From the NCBI GenBank assembly GCA_947500295.1, contig CANMRM010000001.1, positions 682,001 through 746,000 of the forward strand: a DNA stretch of 64,000 nt. Direction: 5' to 3'. The translations under genes and the position numbers were made by a program. The stretch comes from an uncultured Kordiimonas sp. (GTDB taxonomy: Bacteria > Pseudomonadota > Alphaproteobacteria > Sphingomonadales > Kordiimonadaceae). Of the stretch, positions 15,837 to 24,789 are shown one piece after another; within the stretch, counting starts at the first letter, position 1; the number at the start of each line of letters is the position of its first letter. The notes under the pieces are model-generated. The model saw only the letters and a list, made by a program, of their open reading frames with translations. It was not told the origin of the DNA and made no database searches.

Positions 15837-16628
15837 ATGATCAATAATCGTTTTTTTTCCTTCAATAATAGGGCGTGGCACGCGCTGTTGGTTGGCGTTT
15901 TGGTTCAGTCCTTCAGTCTGGGCGGCCTGGGTGCTGATGATGCATCAGCGATACTGCCAGGAGACGGCGCCTTCTCCATACCGGGTTTCACAGACTATGA
16001 AGCGCGCTACACCAGTTCTTCATCCAAGACGGGAGAATTCACACTTCATGTTCGCTTGAGCGGCGACGGTAAAAAAATGAGCCTGATTGACATAATACCC
16101 ATGGAGAACTCCGTCATCGTGGCGCAGCGTCAAATTGACCTGGCAAGCCAACGCCTGGAGTTTGGGGCCGGGCCTTACTTTGCATGGGGTGCCGAGTTCA
16201 TAGTGTCGCAGTCGAACGGCGAGACATATGACTGGGCGCGTGTGCCGATCGGTGGCGGTGCGCCTAAACGTGCTGAAGGGACCATCAGCAATCAAGGCTA
16301 TGTCAGCGAAATGTTTTCACCCTTGCTGGCGTCCCTGATGCCAATGGAAGACGGCAGGACTTTTCTTCTGCCGGCTTCCTATGCGCGCCAGGGTGATTTC
16401 GTTTCGTCGGAGCTTGATGAGTACACGGTTTTGCGGCGCGAACAACTGGACACTCCCGCAGGGCTCTCATGTCATTGCTGGCTGATTGAAAAACAAAACT
16501 GGGGCGGCAGTACAGAGCGCATTTGGGTGGACCGGAAAGCTCCATTCGTGTTTCGGCGTCACAGGGATGTGGGTGGACGCCGTGATTTTGTGTCCGATTT
16601 GACGGCTTTTCGACCCCTGGAAAAGTAA
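15837..16628 (+). CDS. Secreted protein of unknown function, DUF3108-like
   Basis: Exported protein of 263 residues with an N-terminal signal sequence (hydrophobic core ALLVGVLVQSFSLGGLG). The rest is rich in beta strands with a pattern similar to DUF3108 or lipoprotein-carrier-like barrels, including YEARYTSSSSKTGEFTLHV and ERIWVDRKAPFVFRRH near the end; I treat that match as tentative. GAGAGG lies about eight bases before the ATG used. It sits 92 bases after the LytTR gene on the same strand, so it may be its target. CHC near residue 220 is a possible metal or disulfide site. Confidence 0.6.
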   Translation: MINNRFFSFNNRAWHALLVGVLVQSFSLGGLGADDASAILPGDGAFSIPGFTDYEARYTSSSSKTGEFTLHVRLSGDGKKMSLIDIIPMENSVIVAQRQIDLASQRLEFGAGPYFAWGAEFIVSQSNGETYDWARVPIGGGAPKRAEGTISNQGYVSEMFSPLLASLMPMEDGRTFLLPASYARQGDFVSSELDEYTVLRREQLDTPAGLSCHCWLIEKQNWGGSTERIWVDRKAPFVFRRHRDVGGRRDFVSDLTAFRPLEK

Positions 16629-16731
16629 TAGGCAGCACCTACAAGCAAAAGCGATGTTGTGGACCTGCATGGGGCCGGCATTCATACGGACCCGGTTGGC
16701 CTAGGCCGTCAAAACCCGGTTCAAAGGCCGC

Positions 16732-16766
16732 CTTTCTGGGATAAAAGCTGTCTTTCTGGGATAAAA
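16732..16766. repeat. Short tandem direct repeat next to pckA terminator
   Basis: CTTTCTGGGATAAAA occurs at 16732-16746 and again at 16752-16766, a 20-base period. The second copy runs into the A-rich flank of the terminator. It looks like a local duplication without evident function. Confidence 0.6.
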
Positions 16767-16796
16767 AAAGAGCGGGGTTCAGCCCCGCTCGTTTTT
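16762..16796 (-). terminator. Terminator after pckA, possibly bidirectional
   Basis: Perfect 8-base-pair stem (16770-16777 with 16783-16790) and five-base loop. On the minus strand it is followed by seven T residues, placing it about 25 bases after pckA. On the plus strand a run of five T also follows, so it may also stop transcripts from the 15.8-kb gene. Confidence 0.88.
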
Positions 16797-16818
16797 GGTG
16801 CGAAACTGAATTCGGCGC

Positions 16819-18438
16819 TTATTCAGCAGCCTGTTGCACGCTGCCGGGAGCAGCGGCAATGACGGCTTCATCCACGTGTGCGGCAAAGGTCTCGAAGTTC
16901 TTGATGAAGAGGTCGACCAGATATTGTGCCTTGTCATCATAGGCGACCTTGTCTTCCCATGTGTCACGGGGGCAGAGGATGCTGCCATCAACGCCAGGGA
17001 CATCAACCGGCACTTCAAAACCAAAGTTTTCGTCAACTCTCATGGGCGCAGCATTCAGGCTGCCATCCAGAGCCGCATGCAGCAGTGCACGGGTGTCCTT
17101 GATTGGCATCCGGTTGCCAACGCCGTAAACGCCGCCCGTCCAGCCCGTGTTCACGAGCCAGCAATTGACACCAGCTTCGGCAATTTTTTTCCGCAGCAGG
17201 TCGCCGTATACACTGGGGTGCCTTGGCATGAAGGGTGCCCCAAAGCAGGTAGAGAAAGTTGCCTGTGGTTCTTTAACACCAATCTCGGTTCCTGCGACCT
17301 TGGCTGTGTATCCTGACAGGAAGTGATACATAGCCTGTTCCGGTGTCAGCCGCGCGATCGGCGGCAGGACACCAAATGCGTCAGCTGTCAGCATAATGAT
17401 ATTTTTTGGGCGGCCGCCCCGGTTTTCTTCCGACGTGTTGGGAATGAAATTGATCGGGTATGCGCCTCGGGTGTTTTCCGCCAGACTGTTGTCATCCAGG
17501 TCCAGTTCGCGTGTTGCGTCATCCATCACAACATTTTCGAGAACCGTTCCATACATGCGGGTTGTGGCATAGATTTCAGGCTCCGCTTCTTCAGACAGGC
17601 GGATCATTTTGGCGTAGCAGCCGCCTTCAAAATTAAAGACGCTATCGTCGGACCAGCCGTGCTCGTCATCGCCAATCAGCGTGCGACTGCTGTCTGCCGA
17701 GAGCGTTGTCTTGCCTGTGCCGGAAAGGCCAAAGAAGATGGCCACATCCCCGTCCGGCCCGATATTGGCTGAGCAGTGCATCGGCATGATGCCATCTTTG
17801 GGCAACAGATAGTTGAGAATGGAAAATACAGATTTCTTGTTTTCGCCAGCATAAGCCGTTCCGCCGATCAGCACGATACGTTTGCTGAAGTTCACGGCGA
17901 TAACAGTCTCGGAATTGGTACCCATTGTTGCCGGGTCAGCTTTGAAGCTTGGCAGGTTCAATATCGTGAACTCGGGTGCCATCGATGCAAGTTCTTGGGG
18001 CTCCGGCCGTACCAGCATGGTTCTGCAAAACAGGCTATGCCAAGCAAATTCACCAATTGTGCGGACGGCAATTCGGTGCTCGGGGTCCGAGCCGCCCCAA
18101 AGGTCCTGGACAAACAGGTCTCTGCCTTTGGCATGCTCGAGGAATGCGGCATGGATGTTTTCGAAATGCTCCGGCGTCATTGGCCGGTTTACATCCCCCC
18201 ACCAAACCGTGTTTTCCGTGGTGTCGTCACGGACCGTGAATTTGTCGTTGGCAGACCTGCCTGTATGGCGTCCTGTATTGACCACAAGCGGGCCATCTTT
18301 GGCAATTTTGCCTTCGCCGCGGCGAATCGCTTCTTCGTACAGTTGGGCAGTGCCCAGATTCCAATATTGATTTCCTGTTTCTGTGATACCCTGAGCATCT
18401 AGATTGACTGTGCTGTGACACGCACCAAAGACTTGCAA
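16819..18438 (-). CDS. pckA: Phosphoenolpyruvate carboxykinase (ATP)
   Basis: Gluconeogenic enzyme turning oxaloacetate and ATP into PEP, CO2 and ADP. The kinase loop [15 protein letters not shown], the metal/ATP site [20 protein letters not shown] (first 20 residues) and [12 protein letters not shown] are intact. I start it at a TTG preceded by TTGGAGGA eight bases upstream; the product then begins [16 protein letters not shown] after Met, in line with rhizobial PckA (MEEFGVHNPAHG), and has the usual length of 539 residues. A longer ATG frame adds a basic, Cys-containing leader that homologues lack. It is divergent from chvI, a conserved arrangement in alphaproteobacteria. Confidence 0.95.
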   Translation of the reverse strand: MQVFGACHSTVNLDAQGITETGNQYWNLGTAQLYEEAIRRGEGKIAKDGPLVVNTGRHTGRSANDKFTVRDDTTENTVWWGDVNRPMTPEHFENIHAAFLEHAKGRDLFVQDLWGGSDPEHRIAVRTIGEFAWHSLFCRTMLVRPEPQELASMAPEFTILNLPSFKADPATMGTNSETVIAVNFSKRIVLIGGTAYAGENKKSVFSILNYLLPKDGIMPMHCSANIGPDGDVAIFFGLSGTGKTTLSADSSRTLIGDDEHGWSDDSVFNFEGGCYAKMIRLSEEAEPEIYATTRMYGTVLENVVMDDATRELDLDDNSLAENTRGAYPINFIPNTSEENRGGRPKNIIMLTADAFGVLPPIARLTPEQAMYHFLSGYTAKVAGTEIGVKEPQATFSTCFGAPFMPRHPSVYGDLLRKKIAEAGVNCWLVNTGWTGGVYGVGNRMPIKDTRALLHAALDGSLNAAPMRVDENFGFEVPVDVPGVDGSILCPRDTWEDKVAYDDKAQYLVDLFIKNFETFAAHVDEAVIAAAPGSVQQAAE

Positions 18439-18817
18439 CGTCTTGTCCTCCAACGTGAATTTTTTATAGTCGCTTTTGCAGGTGCAAATTCGCCCAATTG
18501 AACTGCGCCCCGCTATTGGCAAACTGCGATGGCCCCTCTTGACCCAACCCATCCGGGAATGGGCGACAAGCTTGCGGAAACAAGGTGAGAAATCAACCAG
18601 AATCTCAGTGATTTCAAAATGATAGCGCTGTCATAAAGTGCAGCTGATTCTGGACCATTTGGTCAGCATTTGAACGCAGAGTTGCCATGCCACTGCCTTC
18701 TTTTCGTCGCAAATCAGACCTACCGAAGGAAGCAGGTCTGTACTCGCCGGGAGATATGATTATATTTCAGTCTTCCATCGCACTGCGACCTGTCGAGGGA
18801 CAAAGAAGGGGAAGCTG
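18439..18817. other. pckA-chvI divergent intergenic region
   Basis: About 380 bases without a gene. It must hold the promoters of pckA and chvI. A perfect 12-base palindrome, GACCATTTGGTC at 18653-18664, lies near the middle and could bind a regulator of either gene. GGGGAAG just before chvI is its ribosome site. I see no clear sigma-70 hexamers and no other structure. Confidence 0.5.
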
Positions 18818-19528
18818 ATGACCGCAACCATCGCGCTTGTTGACGACGACCGTAACATATTGACGTCGGTTACTATTGCTCTTGAAGCGGAAGGTTTTCG
18901 TGTGCGCACCTATCCGGATGGGCAGAAAGCCTGGGAGGCGCTCTCCAAAAACCCTGCTGACCTGGCTGTCCTCGACATCAAGATGCCACGCATGGATGGC
19001 ATGGAGCTTTTGCGCAAGCTTAGAGAAGTCTCAAGCATGCCGGTGATTTTCCTGACGTCTAAAGATGAAGAAATTGATCAGTTGCTTGGTTTGCGAATGG
19101 GAGCGGACGACTATATTGGAAAACCCTTTTCCCAGCGTCTTCTTATTGAACGGATCCGCGCCTTGCTGCGCAGGGTGGAAATGAGCACCAGAGAATTGGA
19201 GCCTGAGGAAATTGCCAGTTCCGATGAAGTGATGGCCCGTGGCAACCTTATACTTGATCCGATGCGACACCGGGTGACCTGGCAAGACAAAGACGTGACA
19301 CTGACAGTGACGGAATTTCTGATCCTGCAAACCCTGGCTCAGCACCCTGGTCACGTGAAAAGCCGTGACCAACTGATGGATGCCGCTTACACTGATGATG
19401 TTTATGTTGATGACAGAACCATCGATAGCCACATCAAGCGGTTGCGCAAGAAATTCAGGATTGTGGATGGTGAATTCTCCGCGATTGAAACTCTCTATGG
19501 TGTGGGCTATCGATACAAAGACGGGTAA
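18818..19528 (+). CDS. chvI: Response regulator ChvI
   Basis: OmpR-family regulator of 236 residues: receiver domain (about 4-120) with Asp53 as phosphorylation site in [12 protein letters not shown], Lys in IGKPFSQ, and a C-terminal winged helix (about 140-232) ending [12 protein letters not shown]. In rhizobia and Caulobacter ChvI acts with ChvG in response to acid or envelope stress and controls surface structures and carbon metabolism. Its place between pckA and chvG is the classic order. It starts 15 bases upstream of the kinase gene as part of one operon. Confidence 0.95.
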   Translation: MTATIALVDDDRNILTSVTIALEAEGFRVRTYPDGQKAWEALSKNPADLAVLDIKMPRMDGMELLRKLREVSSMPVIFLTSKDEEIDQLLGLRMGADDYIGKPFSQRLLIERIRALLRRVEMSTRELEPEEIASSDEVMARGNLILDPMRHRVTWQDKDVTLTVTEFLILQTLAQHPGHVKSRDQLMDAAYTDDVYVDDRTIDSHIKRLRKKFRIVDGEFSAIETLYGVGYRYKDG

Positions 19529-19542
19529 GGCACCCCTTTATC

Positions 19543-21219
19543 GTGGCATCTGATACAAGGAAGATACAGTCAGGGAGCTTTCCGGGTTCGGCCGGAAAAC
19601 CGGCGGGAGCCAGAAAAGCACCGATCCCGAGGCATTATACGCGTGGGCTGTCACCGCTCATGGTGCGGATCATGTTTGTTAATGCGATCGCTTTGGTGAT
19701 CCTTGTCGGCAGCGTCTTGTATTTGAACGAGTTCCGGCAAAACCTGATTGACGCCCGCACTGATGCCCTTTCTGTTCAGGCCAGTATTATTGCTGGTGCT
19801 CTTGGCGAGTCTGCGGTTGCCGGTCCTGAGTCAATCGAAATTGATCTGGCCCCTGCGCGGCAAATCATTGTCCGGCTGGTTGGGCCGACGGAAAATCGCG
19901 CGCGTCTGTTTTCAACATCGGGAGGAATGATCGCAGACAGCTTGTTTCTGGCTGGTGACAAAAAGCTGGTGGAGGAGCCATTGCGCCAGCTGGATTATCA
20001 ACCTTCGCTGAAGGAGCAGTTGGTCAACAGACTTCATGAGCTTCTCGATGCAATTACCCAGGATATTGAAGCACCAACGAATATTGACCGACCAACAGTA
20101 AGAGCGGAAGAATTGCCCGAAGTTCAACAGGCGCTCGAGGGCGTGTTGACCAGTCAGTTGCGCCAACGGGAAGATGGTCAGTTGGTCATTAACGTTGCTG
20201 TTCCTGTTCAGCGGTTCCGCCGGGTGCTCGGTGCATTGTTGATAACTGTCCAGACCGATGACATTGATGCCATCGTACGGGCGGAGCAAATGCTGACGAT
20301 AAAGGTTTTTGTTGGCGCACTTGTGCTGACAATTCTCTTGTCGTTTTTCCTTGGCCGCACACTTGTGCGCCCTATTCGGGTGCTGGCACGAGCTGCTGAG
20401 CGGGTAAGGCGGGGGATAGGCCGCGAAGAAAGTATCCCCGAGTTCGCTGACCGCCGCGACGAAATTGGAGACCTGTCAAGGTCCCTCTCGGACATGACGG
20501 GGGCCCTCTACAATCAGATTGATGCCGTGGAGGCCTTTGCCGCTGACGTTGCACATGAAATTAAGAACCCGCTTTCGAGCATGCGCAGCGCGCTTGAGAC
20601 AATTCAGATAAGCCACAAACCCGAAGTTCGAGACAAGTTGCTCGCAATTCTGGAAGATGACGTCAAGCGTATCGACCGCCTTATCACTGATATCTCCGAT
20701 GCGTCCCGTCTGGATGCTGAACTCACCAGAGGGCAGACGCAGTCTATTGATCTGGGCATAATGCTGGCGACCCTGGTGGATGCCTATCAGACAACGGGCA
20801 AGTGCGATGACGTGACAATTGAGTTTGGCGACGACGAAGCCGGTGTTTTCATGGTGTCAGGTATCGAAGCCCGGCTGGGGCAAGTCTGGCGTAATTTGAT
20901 TGACAATGCGATAAGCTTCAGCCCCGAAGGCGGTACTGTATCCGTTTCCATCGGTATCAAAAACAGGATGGTATTTCTCGGGGTTGAGGATGAAGGCCCC
21001 GGCGTACCCGATGGCGCGGAAGCAAAGGTGTTTAATCGCTTTTACTCCGAGCGACCATCAGGTGAACAGTTTGGCGGGCATTCGGGCCTTGGCCTTGCCA
21101 TTTCCAAGCAAGTAATTGAAGCCCATGGCGGGTCCATCATTGTTGAAAATGTGACGTCCGCGGAAGGCGCTGTTCAAGGTGCCCGATTTATCGTGACATT
21201 GCCTCTTGCGCCAGCTTAA
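19543..21219 (+). CDS. chvG: Sensor histidine kinase ChvG
   Basis: Inner-membrane sensor of 558 residues. A first membrane helix (about 46-65) is followed by a periplasmic domain of about 190 residues, a second helix (about 250-270), a HAMP linker, the H-box FAADVAHEIKNPLSSMRSAL with the phosphorylated His, and an ATPase domain with VWRNLIDNAISFSPEGG and EDEGPGVPDG. Partner of ChvI, just upstream. The start is a GTG; its ribosome site is weak (AAGG some twelve bases away), so an internal start such as the Met-Val before the first helix cannot be ruled out. Confidence 0.93.
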   Translation: MASDTRKIQSGSFPGSAGKPAGARKAPIPRHYTRGLSPLMVRIMFVNAIALVILVGSVLYLNEFRQNLIDARTDALSVQASIIAGALGESAVAGPESIEIDLAPARQIIVRLVGPTENRARLFSTSGGMIADSLFLAGDKKLVEEPLRQLDYQPSLKEQLVNRLHELLDAITQDIEAPTNIDRPTVRAEELPEVQQALEGVLTSQLRQREDGQLVINVAVPVQRFRRVLGALLITVQTDDIDAIVRAEQMLTIKVFVGALVLTILLSFFLGRTLVRPIRVLARAAERVRRGIGREESIPEFADRRDEIGDLSRSLSDMTGALYNQIDAVEAFAADVAHEIKNPLSSMRSALETIQISHKPEVRDKLLAILEDDVKRIDRLITDISDASRLDAELTRGQTQSIDLGIMLATLVDAYQTTGKCDDVTIEFGDDEAGVFMVSGIEARLGQVWRNLIDNAISFSPEGGTVSVSIGIKNRMVFLGVEDEGPGVPDGAEAKVFNRFYSERPSGEQFGGHSGLGLAISKQVIEAHGGSIIVENVTSAEGAVQGARFIVTLPLAPA

Positions 21220-21261
21220 CTGGCCTTCAGGATTCCAAAAACAGACAGTTGAGGTGCGGGC

Positions 21262-21714
21262 GTGAAAACCCATCACGGTACAATTGTTGATATCGCCGGT
21301 ACCGGGGTTCTGCTGCAGGGACCGTCCGGCAGCGGCAAATCTGATCTGGCTCTTCGGCTATTGGACCGGGGAGGCACTCTAGTTGCTGATGATCGATATT
21401 TCCTCAGGTCAACTCGGCGCGGTGCGCTCGCTTCTGCTCCTGACAGCCTGTACGGCCTGTTGGAAGTCCGGGGGCTGGGTGTGCTGTCTTTGCCTGCAAT
21501 CAAAACAACACTTGTTGGATTGGTGGTAGATCTTGTTGAGCAGCATGAGGTGCCAAGATTGCCGGAAAAAAGAATCTTTGACCTGGTCGGTCATTCTGTG
21601 GCCGGATTAGTGCTGAATGCATTTGAACAATCCACGGTAATTAAAATAGAGTTAGCAGTGACTGACTTAAACCGGATTGGGCAGACCGGTAGAAGCGAGG
21701 GCGACAATGGCTGA
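21262..21714 (+). CDS. hprK: HPr kinase/phosphorylase, short alphaproteobacterial form
   Basis: Enzyme of 150 residues that phosphorylates HPr on a serine. Only the catalytic domain is present, as usual in alphaproteobacteria; the N-terminal domain of Firmicute HprK is missing. The P-loop GPSGSGKSDLALRL (residues 14-27), DDRYF and the HprK signature LEVRGLGVLSL are visible. It starts with GTG. It overlaps rapZ by eight bases and lies upstream of the EIIA and HPr genes, its likely target, so the six genes from chvI to ptsH read as one operon. Confidence 0.93.
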   Translation: MKTHHGTIVDIAGTGVLLQGPSGSGKSDLALRLLDRGGTLVADDRYFLRSTRRGALASAPDSLYGLLEVRGLGVLSLPAIKTTLVGLVVDLVEQHEVPRLPEKRIFDLVGHSVAGLVLNAFEQSTVIKIELAVTDLNRIGQTGRSEGDNG

Positions 21715-22612
21715 CGAAATCAGTACGAAACCCGGACAAAAAATAACAGGGTCCAAACAACAGCTGGTGATTGTCACTGGCTTGTCCGGTGCAGGTAAGT
21801 CTGCGGCGCTTCATGCTTTTGAAGATATTGGTTTCCATGCGGTCGACAATTTGCCGCTGACGATGATTGAAGCACTTGTTGATGACCATGACCTGGCAGC
21901 GGGGACGAGACCGGTTGCCATAGGCGTTGATTCTCGCACGCTGCATTTTTCACCGAAGCTTTTTGTGGAAGTTCAGCAACGACTTCAAGAGCGCAGCGAT
22001 ATTCGACTGCATGTGCTGTTTATGGATGCTTCTGACGATGTGCTGACGCAGCGTTTTTCCGAAACACGGCGTCCTCATCCGCTCGGAGATCGACAACTGT
22101 TACGCGCTGCAATTCAGCAGGAGCGAGACCTGATGACAGTTGTGCGAGAGCATATCGATGGCATTCTTGACACCAGTTCGCGCACGGGTGCCGAAACAAG
22201 GCGGATTATCCGGCGTCGCTTTGCAAAAGAGTCCGATGATTTGATTGTCACTTTCATGTCTTTTGGATTTGCGAACGGAGTACCCCGGGATGCCGACCTG
22301 GTTTTTGACGTTCGGTTTTTGCGTAATCCGCATTACGTCCCGGAGCTCAAGCCCCTGACAGGTCGTGATGACGCTGTATGCAACTATGTTCGGGCAGACG
22401 ACGCCTTTACCCCTTTTGTTGATCAGGTCAGAGAGCTTTTGACATTCTTGATGCCGCGATATCAGGCTGAGGGAAAAGCCTATTTAACCATTGCATTTGG
22501 TTGCACGGGCGGTCAGCATCGATCTGTAGCAACTGCCGAAGCTGTTGCAGGACAGATGAGTGTGGACGGGTTGGCGGTCAACCTCTACCACCGCGAACTG
22601 TCAGGCAAGTGA
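21707..22612 (+). CDS. rapZ: RNase adapter RapZ / P-loop ATPase
   Basis: Nucleotide-binding protein of 301 residues. Walker A is GLSGAGKS (25-32), and the RapZ C-terminal signature ending TIAFGCTGGQHRSVATAE is present. In E. coli RapZ steers RNase E to the GlmZ RNA and so tunes glucosamine-6-phosphate synthesis; alphaproteobacteria keep the protein within the PTS cluster, where its targets are less clear. I use the ATG overlapping the hprK stop, with GAGG seven bases upstream. A longer frame starting inside hprK has no ribosome site. Confidence 0.95.
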   Translation: MADEISTKPGQKITGSKQQLVIVTGLSGAGKSAALHAFEDIGFHAVDNLPLTMIEALVDDHDLAAGTRPVAIGVDSRTLHFSPKLFVEVQQRLQERSDIRLHVLFMDASDDVLTQRFSETRRPHPLGDRQLLRAAIQQERDLMTVVREHIDGILDTSSRTGAETRRIIRRRFAKESDDLIVTFMSFGFANGVPRDADLVFDVRFLRNPHYVPELKPLTGRDDAVCNYVRADDAFTPFVDQVRELLTFLMPRYQAEGKAYLTIAFGCTGGQHRSVATAEAVAGQMSVDGLAVNLYHRELSGK

Positions 22613-22634
22613 TGAGTAGAAGGATTGATAGTCT

Positions 22635-23033
22635 ATGATTGGAATGGTGTTGGTGACACATGGTCGGCTGGCGGAGGAATTTATCGCCGCGACTGAACAT
22701 GTGGTCGGTGCACAGCAGAACATTCAAGCTGTCTGCATTGGTCCCGACGATGATATGGAGCAGCGGCGGCTGGAAATTCTGGACGCTGTCAAAACGGTCG
22801 ATGCCGGAGATGGCGTCGTCTTGTTGACAGACATGTTCGGCGGCACTCCCTCAAATCTGGCGATTTCGATAATGGAGAAAGGCAAGGTTGAGGTTATTGC
22901 CGGCATCAATTTGCCCATGTTGATTAAGCTTGCCAGTGTTCGGCAGGCAATGTCCCTCGAAGATGCAGTTGATGCGGCAAAAGAGGCCGGACTAAAATAC
23001 ATTAATGTCGCAAGCCAGATCTTGGGTGGCTAG
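22635..23033 (+). CDS. PTS sugar transporter subunit IIA, mannose type
   Basis: EIIA-Man-like protein of 132 residues (called PtsM or EIIA-Man in relatives). His9 in LVTHGRLAEE is the phosphorylation site; LLTDMFGGTPSNLA is the other family hallmark. No EIIB or EIIC sugar-transport subunit lies in the cluster, so this is most likely a regulatory PTS that senses metabolic state rather than importing sugar. It stands 22 bases after rapZ and 36 before HPr. Confidence 0.94.
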   Translation: MIGMVLVTHGRLAEEFIAATEHVVGAQQNIQAVCIGPDDDMEQRRLEILDAVKTVDAGDGVVLLTDMFGGTPSNLAISIMEKGKVEVIAGINLPMLIKLASVRQAMSLEDAVDAAKEAGLKYINVASQILGG

Positions 23034-23069
23034 GATTTCGCGATAAGTGCGTTCAGGGGTAGCAGCATA

Positions 23070-23354
23070 ATGCCAAATCAAGACGGCACCTCGCAGTCTG
23101 TGGAGATAGTAAACAGGCGCGGGTTGCATGCACGTGCGTCGGCTCGACTGGCGCGCGAGGCTGGTGGGTTCACCTCAACCATTGAAGTGTGCAAGGATGG
23201 CACCTGTGTGACCGCCACGTCGATTATGGGCCTGATGATGCTGGGTGCAGCCAAGGGCGATATGGTGGTGGTGCAGGCAACCGGACCGGACCAAAAAGAA
23301 GCGCTCACGCAGCTGGTGACCTTGATTACGGAGCGGTTTGGCGAGTCCGAGTAA
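23070..23354 (+). CDS. ptsH: Phosphocarrier protein HPr
   Basis: Phosphate carrier of the PTS, 94 residues. His20 in NRRGLHARAS receives phosphate from enzyme I. Ser51 in TATSIMGLMML is the regulatory site expected to be phosphorylated by the HprK encoded in the same operon. It passes phosphate to the EIIA encoded just upstream. Enzyme I (ptsP or ptsI) is not in the window. Last gene of the chvI-ptsH run. Confidence 0.96.
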   Translation: MPNQDGTSQSVEIVNRRGLHARASARLAREAGGFTSTIEVCKDGTCVTATSIMGLMMLGAAKGDMVVVQATGPDQKEALTQLVTLITERFGESE

Positions 23355-23372
23355 ACATTCAGGTTTTCTTAT

Positions 23373-23388
23373 ATAAAGAAATCTTTAT
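23373..23388. promoter_or_regulatory. Perfect palindrome upstream of ahcY, candidate SahR-type operator
   Basis: Seven-base arms ATAAAGA and TCTTTAT match perfectly around a two-base centre. It lies 62 bases before the ahcY start and just upstream of a TATAAC box (23407-23412). ArsR-family SahR proteins are known to control ahcY and metK in Proteobacteria through A/T-rich palindromes, so this is a candidate site. I cannot confirm the exact match to the known motif. Confidence 0.55.
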
Positions 23389-23412
23389 CCCTTAACGGCA
23401 ATCTGATATAAC

Positions 23413-23436
23413 CGCGGCAATTATTGATTTGCCGCG
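23413..23436 (+). other. GC-rich hairpin in the ahcY leader
   Basis: Perfect 8-base-pair stem CGCGGCAA/TTGCCGCG with an 8-base loop, ending 13 bases before the ahcY ATG. CGGCAA also occurs just upstream (23396-23400 region), so the 3' arm could pair with either copy. It does not match the SAM-II, SAM/SAH or SAH riboswitch forms that I know. It may be an operator or an mRNA element. Confidence 0.4.
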
Positions 23437-23449
23437 TATAGGATTTGTT

Positions 23450-24736
23450 ATGACCGACTATAAAATTGCCGATATTTCTCTTGCTGACTGGGGCCGCAAG
23501 GAAATCAATATTGCTGAAACCGAGATGCCGGGTCTGATGGCCCTTAGGGAGGAGTTTGGCGCGGCCAAGCCTTTGAAAGATGCGCGTATCGCTGGTTGTC
23601 TCCATATGACAATTCAAACGGCTGTGTTAATCGAAACCCTGACGGCACTGGGTGCTGAAGTTCGCTGGTCGAGCTGCAACATTTTCTCAACTCAAGACCA
23701 TGCCGCAGCCGCTATGGCAGCCGCCGGCATCCCGGTTTTTGCCTGGAAAGGGGAAACTGAGGAAGAAGCCGAATGGTGTATCCATCAGACGATTAAGGGT
23801 CCTGACGGATGGGTGCCAAACATGATCCTTGATGATGGTGGTGACCTGACTGTCATGATGCACAACGACTACCCGGAGCTGATGGATGGTGTGAAGGGTA
23901 TTTCCGAGGAAACTACCACAGGGGTGATGCGCCTCTATGAAATGGCCAAGGAAAACCGGCTTGCAGTTCCGGCGATCAACGTAAACGACAGTGTTACCAA
24001 ATCGAAGTTCGACAACCTGTATGGTTGCCGTGAATCTCTCGTGGACGGCGTCAAGCGGGCTACTGACGTCATGATCGCTGGTAAAATTGCGGTTGTGTGC
24101 GGCTACGGCGACGTTGGCAAAGGCTCAGCTGAATCTCTCAGAAGTCAGGGCGCGCGTGTGATGGTTACCGAAATTGATCCAATTTGCGCGCTTCAGGCGG
24201 CAATGGAGGGTTACGAGGTTGTGACCATGAATGAGGCTGCTGCAGTTGGCGATATTTTCGTGACCGCGACAGGCAACAAGGATGTGATTACGGTCGAACA
24301 CATGCGGGAAATGAAAGACCGCGCGATCGTATGCAACATTGGTCACTTTGACAGCGAGATCCAGATTGCCGGCCTTCAAAACTACAAGTGGGAAGAAGTC
24401 AAGCCGCAGGTCGATGAAGTTGTATTCCCCGACGGAAAGCGTCTGATTGTTCTTGCCAAGGGTCGCCTTGTAAACCTCGGCTGTGCAACCGGCCACCCAA
24501 GTTTTGTGATGTCAGCGAGCTTCACCAATCAGGTACTGGCGCAAATCGAGCTTTGGGAGAACCACAAGAATTACGACAAAAATGTCTATGTCCTGCCGAA
24601 GCATCTCGATGAAAAAGTGGCCGCTCTCCATTTGGGCAAACTGGGCGCAAAGCTTACAGAATTGTCTCAGGATCAAGCCGATTATCTGGGTCTGGAAGTT
24701 CAGGGACCCTTTAAACCCGAGCACTATCGCTACTAA
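23450..24736 (+). CDS. ahcY: S-adenosylhomocysteinase
   Basis: Splits S-adenosylhomocysteine into adenosine and homocysteine, relieving product inhibition of methyltransferases. The NAD-binding motif [20 protein letters not shown] and the substrate region [15 protein letters not shown] are intact, and the C-terminus ends in the HYRY family hallmark. At 428 residues it lacks the insertion of about 40 residues found in many bacterial enzymes, including rhizobial ones. I use the ATG with AGGA eight bases upstream rather than one seven codons earlier. metK follows on the same strand. Confidence 0.97.
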   Translation: MTDYKIADISLADWGRKEINIAETEMPGLMALREEFGAAKPLKDARIAGCLHMTIQTAVLIETLTALGAEVRWSSCNIFSTQDHAAAAMAAAGIPVFAWKGETEEEAEWCIHQTIKGPDGWVPNMILDDGGDLTVMMHNDYPELMDGVKGISEETTTGVMRLYEMAKENRLAVPAINVNDSVTKSKFDNLYGCRESLVDGVKRATDVMIAGKIAVVCGYGDVGKGSAESLRSQGARVMVTEIDPICALQAAMEGYEVVTMNEAAAVGDIFVTATGNKDVITVEHMREMKDRAIVCNIGHFDSEIQIAGLQNYKWEEVKPQVDEVVFPDGKRLIVLAKGRLVNLGCATGHPSFVMSASFTNQVLAQIELWENHKNYDKNVYVLPKHLDEKVAALHLGKLGAKLTELSQDQADYLGLEVQGPFKPEHYRY

Positions 24737-24789
24737 TCGATTAACCCTTTGGGCCAGTTGTTGCGGTTAGAGTGCCGCCGGAGATAATG

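Noticed and set aside
16819-18438. Long plus-strand frames opposite pckA (up to 208 residues)
   Set aside because: They are antisense to a highly conserved enzyme and have no motifs of their own.
24737-24789. Possible SAM riboswitch before metK
   Set aside because: Only 53 bases separate ahcY from metK and they do not fit the SAM-II or SAM/SAH forms that I know; no pseudoknot pairing was found.
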